Below, in pieces: positions 52,113 to 56,564 of a stretch of 56,564 nucleotides of DNA. The stretch spans positions 1 through 56,564 of the forward strand of contig SYCV01000057.1 of assembly GCA_005786805.1 (NCBI GenBank), given 5' to 3'. A program made the translations under genes and the position numbers. Within the stretch, counting starts at the first letter, position 1. Each line of letters begins with the position of its first letter. Source of the stretch: Planctomycetia bacterium (lineage in GTDB: Bacteria > Planctomycetota > Planctomycetia > Gemmatales > Gemmataceae). The notes below the pieces were generated by a model, which did not search any database, was not told where the DNA came from, and saw nothing but the letters and a program-made list of their open reading frames with translations.

Positions 52113-53747
52113 TCAAGGAAGTGCAGGGGGTTCGTTACTTTCCGGACCTTTGCTTGATGGAAGTATTGAAATAGTCTCCTCTACCTTGCCAGACAGTCCA
52201 CCATCAGCCACATATTCCAATCTAAAGGTGGATTCACCGGATTTCTTTGCATTTAGAAACAAAGAATAAGTGACTTCTTTACCGGGTTCCAAACTAACCA
52301 AGGGTAAAAATCCAACTTTGTCAGGTTGCCTGCTGAAGTTGGTAGGGCCTCGGCCCTCGGTTACGACGGTATTGTCCGGAGCGAACGCACTGATTGTAAG
52401 ATTCTTCACAGGATTAGGGCTGAAATTTATCAATCTGATAGTGAGAGCGGTTTGTTCACCAATTTCCAAAGGATCAATACTTTTGTCGATTTCTGAAACC
52501 AACCCGTTGTTATTTTCAAAAATGGTGGTTTTCTCGACCTGCCAGCCTGTTGCGATTTTATCGGCAACGACTTCGATTCGATTTTTCAGGGTTCCCGGAA
52601 CAGTCGGCCTGATTACTAGTTGAAGTGTTTGTCGCTGCTTGGGTGAAAGTTGTGGAATCAACCATTTCACCTCGCCGTTCTCATTTTTTCCCCCACTGCT
52701 TGCCGCAAGAAATTGTGTGGATGCATCCAGTTTATTGGAGACTTTTATTCCCCGGATAATTTGATTGCCGGAATTTGTGACGGTTATTTGATAGCTGGTG
52801 GGCCGATTGATATTTCTTCTGTCTGGACCGCCTAGATTTACCGCGAGTTTTGCCTCGCCAACCTCGACTTTGGATGAGGTTTCTTTTTTCATTCCTGAAG
52901 TTGTCGTGACGGTGGCTTTATTTGTGAAAACTCCTGTTTTCTTGGCTGCCACCTGGAATTCCAGTCGTTTTGATTGGCCTCCGGGAATATTGCCAATGTT
53001 CCATACAAGCGGGTTTTCGCCCGAGGTTGATGGTTTGCTGGTTAAAAATTCAAGCCCTTCAGGAATGATATTTGTCAGTTGAACTCCTGTAAGCTCGGAA
53101 CTTCCGGTATTGAAAACATCAATTTGGTAGCTAAGTGTGTCGAAAAGCATGGCTTGATTGGGGCCAGTCATTTTTAAGAGAAGAGGAGATGCAAGTTGAG
53201 TTTTTACGGACTGCCCATGTTCATATTGGACTCTTGAAACGCAATCCACTTCGCCTGCCCCGGTTACCATGACCACTAATTTGATTTCCTTGGCGGAATT
53301 CCCGGGGAGTGAGCCAAGCTTCCATATGAATTCTCCGTCAGAACTGTCAGGGGGCGGAGTTGCGCGCAAGTACTTTGCATTTGTTGGAATATTATTACGA
53401 ACCCTTACTTGATGAGCTTCAGCTGGTGAATGATTTTCAACGAGGATACGATATTCCAATTCATCATTGGGGCTAGCCTGTGCGGAAACCCGGACCCTGA
53501 TTGTCACGAAGGGTGCTGGCGGGTCTGTGGGTGAAAAAGTACCCATTGAGGATTTTGCAGGAATTGATTTTGTGGTGGATTGGCCTTCGATCGGTGGTTC
53601 AACTCCGGAAGGCTGTGAAGGGTTGATCGGGATACCGATTTCCTGGGTTCCAAAACTTAAACCGGTTGGAACAAGAACATAATGCAAGCTGATAAGGCAA
53701 ATGATTAAAAAAGAAAACAAGCTTATCAAATGTTTTGTTTGCTTCAT
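52113..53747 (-). CDS. exported DUF11-repeat protein
   Basis: The product has 544 residues from the ATG at 53747 (an earlier in-frame ATG at 53780 exists). A hydrophobic leader lies at about 5-35, then a Pro/Ser-rich linker. Several DUF11-type beta-sandwich units follow: YRILVENHSPAEAHQVRVRNNIP, YQIDVFNTGSSELTGVQLTNIIPEG, YQITVTNSGNQIIRGIKVSNKLDA, each with the family's D-x-x-Y-x-[IV]-x-N-x-G pattern, ending in a fourth more diverged unit. These repeats are seen in surface and cell-envelope proteins and act as structural spacers. No catalytic domain. Confidence 0.85.
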   Translation of the reverse strand: MKQTKHLISLFSFLIICLISLHYVLVPTGLSFGTQEIGIPINPSQPSGVEPPIEGQSTTKSIPAKSSMGTFSPTDPPAPFVTIRVRVSAQASPNDELEYRILVENHSPAEAHQVRVRNNIPTNAKYLRATPPPDSSDGEFIWKLGSLPGNSAKEIKLVVMVTGAGEVDCVSRVQYEHGQSVKTQLASPLLLKMTGPNQAMLFDTLSYQIDVFNTGSSELTGVQLTNIIPEGLEFLTSKPSTSGENPLVWNIGNIPGGQSKRLEFQVAAKKTGVFTNKATVTTTSGMKKETSSKVEVGEAKLAVNLGGPDRRNINRPTSYQITVTNSGNQIIRGIKVSNKLDASTQFLAASSGGKNENGEVKWLIPQLSPKQRQTLQLVIRPTVPGTLKNRIEVVADKIATGWQVEKTTIFENNNGLVSEIDKSIDPLEIGEQTALTIRLINFSPNPVKNLTISAFAPDNTVVTEGRGPTNFSRQPDKVGFLPLVSLEPGKEVTYSLFLNAKKSGESTFRLEYVADGGLSGKVEETISILPSSKGPESNEPPALP

Positions 53748-53972
53748 GATCCCATGCCTGCCGTTTGTTACCCTTATCACTTTAGATATTATGCTGGAAC
53801 TATCGATCTTATGCGAACATTATAAATAAATGAAAGCGTTTTTGTTGAATAAAATAAGCTTCTAAACAAAGAGTTAAATACACCACAGCCTCCGGGTTAA
53901 ATAGTTGGAATTAATCCGGAATTGATCTATGATGCATTCAGTGGAATGTAAGTTCATCAAAAGAGGTTTGCA

Positions 53973-55769
53973 ATGAAGTCTAAATTCATAATTTCAATGG
54001 CATTGTTCGTGTTGGTGGGCATCCAAGGCACAGTTGAGGCCCAAGAGAAAAAAACAGAGGAAAAGGTCAAGCCTGTCTCCATTGCCCACATCAAAATCAG
54101 TGGTTCATTAGACGAGGGTGCGGCGCCCGCTGAGCCTTTGTTTTCCAGCATGCAGGAAACTTTGAAGGGGAAGATTGATCGAATCAAAAAAGCTGCCGCT
54201 GACACGAATATCAAGGGATTAATTCTTGAAATTGATGGCCTAGAGGTCGGTTGGGGCAAGCTTGACGAGTTGACTGAGGCACTTAGCAATTTTAAAAAGT
54301 CCGGCAAGAAGGTTTTCACTTACTTGGAATCAGGTGAGATGAAGGATTATCTTATCGCACTTTCCAGCAATAAAGTGATCCTCCCGGAATCAGGTTGGTT
54401 GATGCTTACGGGACTTCGGGCGGAGGTGACTTTTTACAAGGAGATGCTGGAAAAAATCGGGGCTCAAGCGGACTTTCTCCGGGTAGGTGACTTTAAATCT
54501 GCTGTTGAACCCTACACCAGAACCACCATGAGTGAGAGCAGTCGGAAGCAGATGGAATCTGTTCTTGATGATTTTTATGAAAAATCAGTCGTTGCCAGGA
54601 TCCAACAGGAAAGAGTATCCAAAAAGTGGGATGCGAATCAAATAAGAAAAATGATTGATAATGGTCCTTACACTGCCAGGAAATCTGAGGAATTGGGACT
54701 TGTTGACATGGTGGGTTATTTCCCATCTGTAACTGAGGCTTTTAAAAAAGAGTTGAAGGTTGAGGAAATCAACCTTGTAAGAAACTATGGAAAAGACAAA
54801 GTTGATGAAGTGGACTTGTCGAATCCATTCGCAATTTTGAAGCTATTTGCGGCACCAAAAATAGTCTCCAACTCAAAGCCGAAAATTGCTGTAATCTATG
54901 CTTCTGGCACTATAAACACAGGTAAAAGTGAAATTGGCTTGCTTGGCGGTGAATCATGCGGTGCAACATCGATGATTCAGGCGATTCGCCAGGCTGAAAA
55001 TGATAAAAGTGTAAAAGCCATTGTCTTGAGGGTTGATAGTCCGGGAGGTTCTGCCCTTGCCAGCGATCTTATCTGGGCTGAATTGATGCGTTGTAAAAAA
55101 CCTGTTGTTGCCTCAATGTCTGATGTTGCCGCGAGTGGCGGTTACTACATTTGCATGGCGGCATCCAAAATTTTTGCTGAACCCGGGACCATTACCGGTT
55201 CAATCGGGGTTTTTGGTGGAAAAATCAACATGGGTGGCACCTATGCCAAGCTGGGAATAACTTCTGAGGTGATCACCCGTGGGGCTAATGCAAATCTTTT
55301 TTCCTCAACTAATTCATTTTCGAAGTCTGAACGCGAGGCCATGACCAGGCTTATCGAGGATTGTTATGATCAATTCATTACCAAGGCTTTGAAAGGAAGG
55401 GAAAAGTCTGGTAAAAAACTTGATCGCAAGACCTTGGAAAGTCTAGCTGGTGGCCGTGTTTGGACTGGCAGGCAAGCCAAGGAAAATGGACTTGTTGATG
55501 AGCTGGGCACCATGCAGGATGCGGTGAAGATGGCTTCCAAACTTGGTGGTCTTCCCGCAGACCAGGAACCGGAGCTTCTTCTCCTTCCAAAAAGTAAAAG
55601 TTTTCTGGATTCCCTGCTCGATCCGAAAGCTGGATTATCGATTTCTTCAACCTTGGATATCATCGGGGCATCCTCTCTTCGTGGGGAATTGAAGGGAATT
55701 GATTCTTTTCTTCGGATGCGAAATGATCCCATGTGGTTGATGTTGCCTTTTAATGTAAAAGTGAAATAG
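53973..55769 (+). CDS. sppA: signal peptide peptidase SppA, 67K type
   Basis: The 598-residue exported or membrane-facing serine protease starts with a signal peptide (residues 1-24, ending VEAQ). The tandem Clp-like halves carry the catalytic pair: K175 in VGDFKSAVEPYTR in the N-terminal half and S388 in SDVAASGGYYICMAA in the C-terminal half, as in E. coli SppA (K209/S409). VLRVDSPGGSALASD is the oxyanion loop. The enzyme degrades cleaved signal peptides in the membrane. Unlike E. coli, no clear TM anchor is seen beyond the leader. The next gene starts 3 nt after its stop. Confidence 0.94.
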   Translation: MKSKFIISMALFVLVGIQGTVEAQEKKTEEKVKPVSIAHIKISGSLDEGAAPAEPLFSSMQETLKGKIDRIKKAAADTNIKGLILEIDGLEVGWGKLDELTEALSNFKKSGKKVFTYLESGEMKDYLIALSSNKVILPESGWLMLTGLRAEVTFYKEMLEKIGAQADFLRVGDFKSAVEPYTRTTMSESSRKQMESVLDDFYEKSVVARIQQERVSKKWDANQIRKMIDNGPYTARKSEELGLVDMVGYFPSVTEAFKKELKVEEINLVRNYGKDKVDEVDLSNPFAILKLFAAPKIVSNSKPKIAVIYASGTINTGKSEIGLLGGESCGATSMIQAIRQAENDKSVKAIVLRVDSPGGSALASDLIWAELMRCKKPVVASMSDVAASGGYYICMAASKIFAEPGTITGSIGVFGGKINMGGTYAKLGITSEVITRGANANLFSSTNSFSKSEREAMTRLIEDCYDQFITKALKGREKSGKKLDRKTLESLAGGRVWTGRQAKENGLVDELGTMQDAVKMASKLGGLPADQEPELLLLPKSKSFLDSLLDPKAGLSISSTLDIIGASSLRGELKGIDSFLRMRNDPMWLMLPFNVKVK

Positions 55770-55772
55770 TCG

Positions 55773-56117
55773 ATGGCGAAATGTGACAAAGGTTATCTTT
55801 GCAAATTATGCGGCAATTCGGTTGAGGAGATAACTGATTCTGATCTTTATCTTAGATTCGTACTAAATGAAGTATCAGCGGAAGTTTTACATCTTGAACC
55901 TGATTGCCACATAAGATGCAACCTTGAAAGGGCGCAATACATAGTAGATACAACTTTCGCCCCAATTGCCGAAGGGGGTATCCCTGGGCCTTTTGCGAAA
56001 AAGCACCTTGATCCAATTTATGTTGCAGAAGAGGAGAAGCGGGTCACCGCGGCCTGGTTGAAATTGAAAACACTGGTGGATTCAGGCCAGCATATTGTTG
56101 ATTACCCAAATATTTGA
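55773..56117 (+). CDS. small hypothetical protein with paired cysteines
   Basis: This 114-residue protein has a CKLCG motif at residues 10-14 and further cysteines at 4, 45 and 49 (CDKGYLCKLCGN; PDCHIRCNLERAQ). This suggests a small metal-binding or redox domain. The remainder is mixed helical, with a conserved-looking RFVLNEVSAEVLHLEPDCH segment. No signal peptide. Three nucleotides separate it from sppA, so the two are co-translated. Next downstream is the DinG-type helicase in the same frame. I do not recognise a named family. Confidence 0.8.
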   Translation: MAKCDKGYLCKLCGNSVEEITDSDLYLRFVLNEVSAEVLHLEPDCHIRCNLERAQYIVDTTFAPIAEGGIPGPFAKKHLDPIYVAEEEKRVTAAWLKLKTLVDSGQHIVDYPNI

Positions 56118-56180
56118 ACCTTCCTGGGGCTTGTTATTTTTTTACAAACAGAAGATTTCGCTGAATCAGATTATGCCTCC

Positions 56181-56564
56181 TTGGATAAATTTTTTGCCAA
56201 AGAAGGTATTCTTGCAAGCGGCTTTGCTGGATTCGAGCCCAGATTACAGCAGTCTCAAATGGCAAAAGCGGTTGATGATGCCTTGGAAAAAGGAGTCAGG
56301 TTGCTTGCCGAAGCTGGCACCGGTGTTGGGAAAAGCTTTGGTTATCTCGTCCCGGTTTTTCTTTCAGCTTTGAATAAAAAAAGAACTCCGATTGTGATAT
56401 CCACTCATACCATCAGCCTTCAGGAACAACTCCTTTTGAAGGATATTCCCGCGCTTCAAAAAATCATTCCTTATCCATTGAAGGTTGTCCTGGTTAAAGG
56501 AAGGGGAAATTATATCAGTCTTAGGCGATTGCGTGTCGCCCAGATTAAGGCTCCAACTCTTATT
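56181..56564 (+). CDS. dinG: N-terminal part of a DinG-type ATP-dependent helicase (runs off right edge)
   Basis: The frame after the 114-residue gene's stop is open from 56118 to the window edge. It encodes LDKFFAKEGILASGFAGFEPRLQQSQMA, a DinG-type N-terminus, then the Walker A motif AEAGTGVGKSFGYLVP and motif Ia ISTHTISLQEQLLLKDIP. The 128 codons counted here start at a TTG (56181); the true start could be another rare start codon upstream, as no ribosome-binding site is convincing. The iron-sulphur cysteines and helicase motifs III-VI lie beyond the window. DinG unwinds DNA from R-loops and damaged forks. Confidence 0.85.
   Translation, partial: MDKFFAKEGILASGFAGFEPRLQQSQMAKAVDDALEKGVRLLAEAGTGVGKSFGYLVPVFLSALNKKRTPIVISTHTISLQEQLLLKDIPALQKIIPYPLKVVLVKGRGNYISLRRLRVAQIKAPTLI

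Noticed and set aside
1-56564. CRISPR arrays, insertion sequences, phage genes, rRNA
   Set aside because: No regularly spaced direct repeats, transposase or integrase motifs, or rRNA-like stretches were seen on either strand. A computed repeat search would be firmer.

Overview
The window is a stretch of planctomycete chromosome. The phylum call rests on several planctomycete hallmark families lying together: a DUF1501 protein with a twin-arginine-type leader, a DUF1549/DUF1553 protein, a very large PVC-type propeller/HEAT/cytochrome c protein, a TIGR03000-type Cys/Tyr-rich protein, the squalene pair HpnC-HpnD, and a bacterial tetrahydromethanopterin (H4MPT) gene island that includes methenyl-H4MPT cyclohydrolase. 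Base composition is moderate and even. I see no insertion sequence, prophage, CRISPR array, rRNA or tRNA. Nearly all the DNA is ordinary chromosomal coding sequence with short spacers.

Layout. 1-5.0 kb: start of an MBL-fold-like gene running off the left edge, gamma-glutamyltransferase, DUF1501 protein, and an isochorismatase-ThuA fusion. 5.3-8.4 kb: csrA with its own strong terminator, then hpnC-hpnD (squalene synthesis) and a fumarylacetoacetate-hydrolase-family gene. 8.4-11.3 kb: lipoprotein with a hydrolase-like elbow, Gfo/Idh/MocA oxidoreductase, HEAT-repeat protein. 11.4-16.9 kb: complete pyruvate dehydrogenase operon aceE-aceF-lpd on the minus strand. 17.2-24.1 kb: hflX, a PpiD/SurA-like membrane-anchored protein, topA. 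24.1-27.0 kb: trpB-trpA-trmB on the minus strand. 27.2-33.2 kb: mutM, a haem-sensing histidine kinase, a PfkB sugar kinase and a DUF1549/DUF1553 protein. 33.3-39.8 kb: RpoD-like sigma factor, two small exported proteins, a small cytosolic protein, a YycJ-like MBL hydrolase, a single-domain response regulator, a NUDIX-MBL fusion, and the TIGR03000 protein. 40.1-47.5 kb: S41 protease, RluA pseudouridine synthase and the H4MPT island (HisA-like, QueD-like, CitG-like, RimK-like, Mch, second ATP-grasp). 47.5-56.6 kb: PVC cytochrome protein, Nif3-like protein, a small exported protein behind a sigma-54-type promoter, a DUF11-repeat protein, SppA, a small Cys-pair protein and the N-terminal part of a DinG-type helicase cut by the right edge.

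How the genes work together. The PDH operon supplies acetyl-CoA. The hpnCD pair makes squalene precursors, with HpnE and the cyclase or epoxidase elsewhere. The H4MPT island combines one C1-transfer enzyme (Mch) with five genes that look like cofactor biosynthesis. No fae, fhc or mtd genes are in the window, so the rest of the formaldehyde oxidation pathway must lie elsewhere. The island is the most biologically interesting region. The CitG-like, HisA-like, QueD-like and ATP-grasp proteins look like a pterin or furan cofactor assembly module whose individual steps cannot be settled from sequence alone. The best single regulatory signal is a GG-N10-GC sigma-54-type promoter before a 72-residue exported protein.
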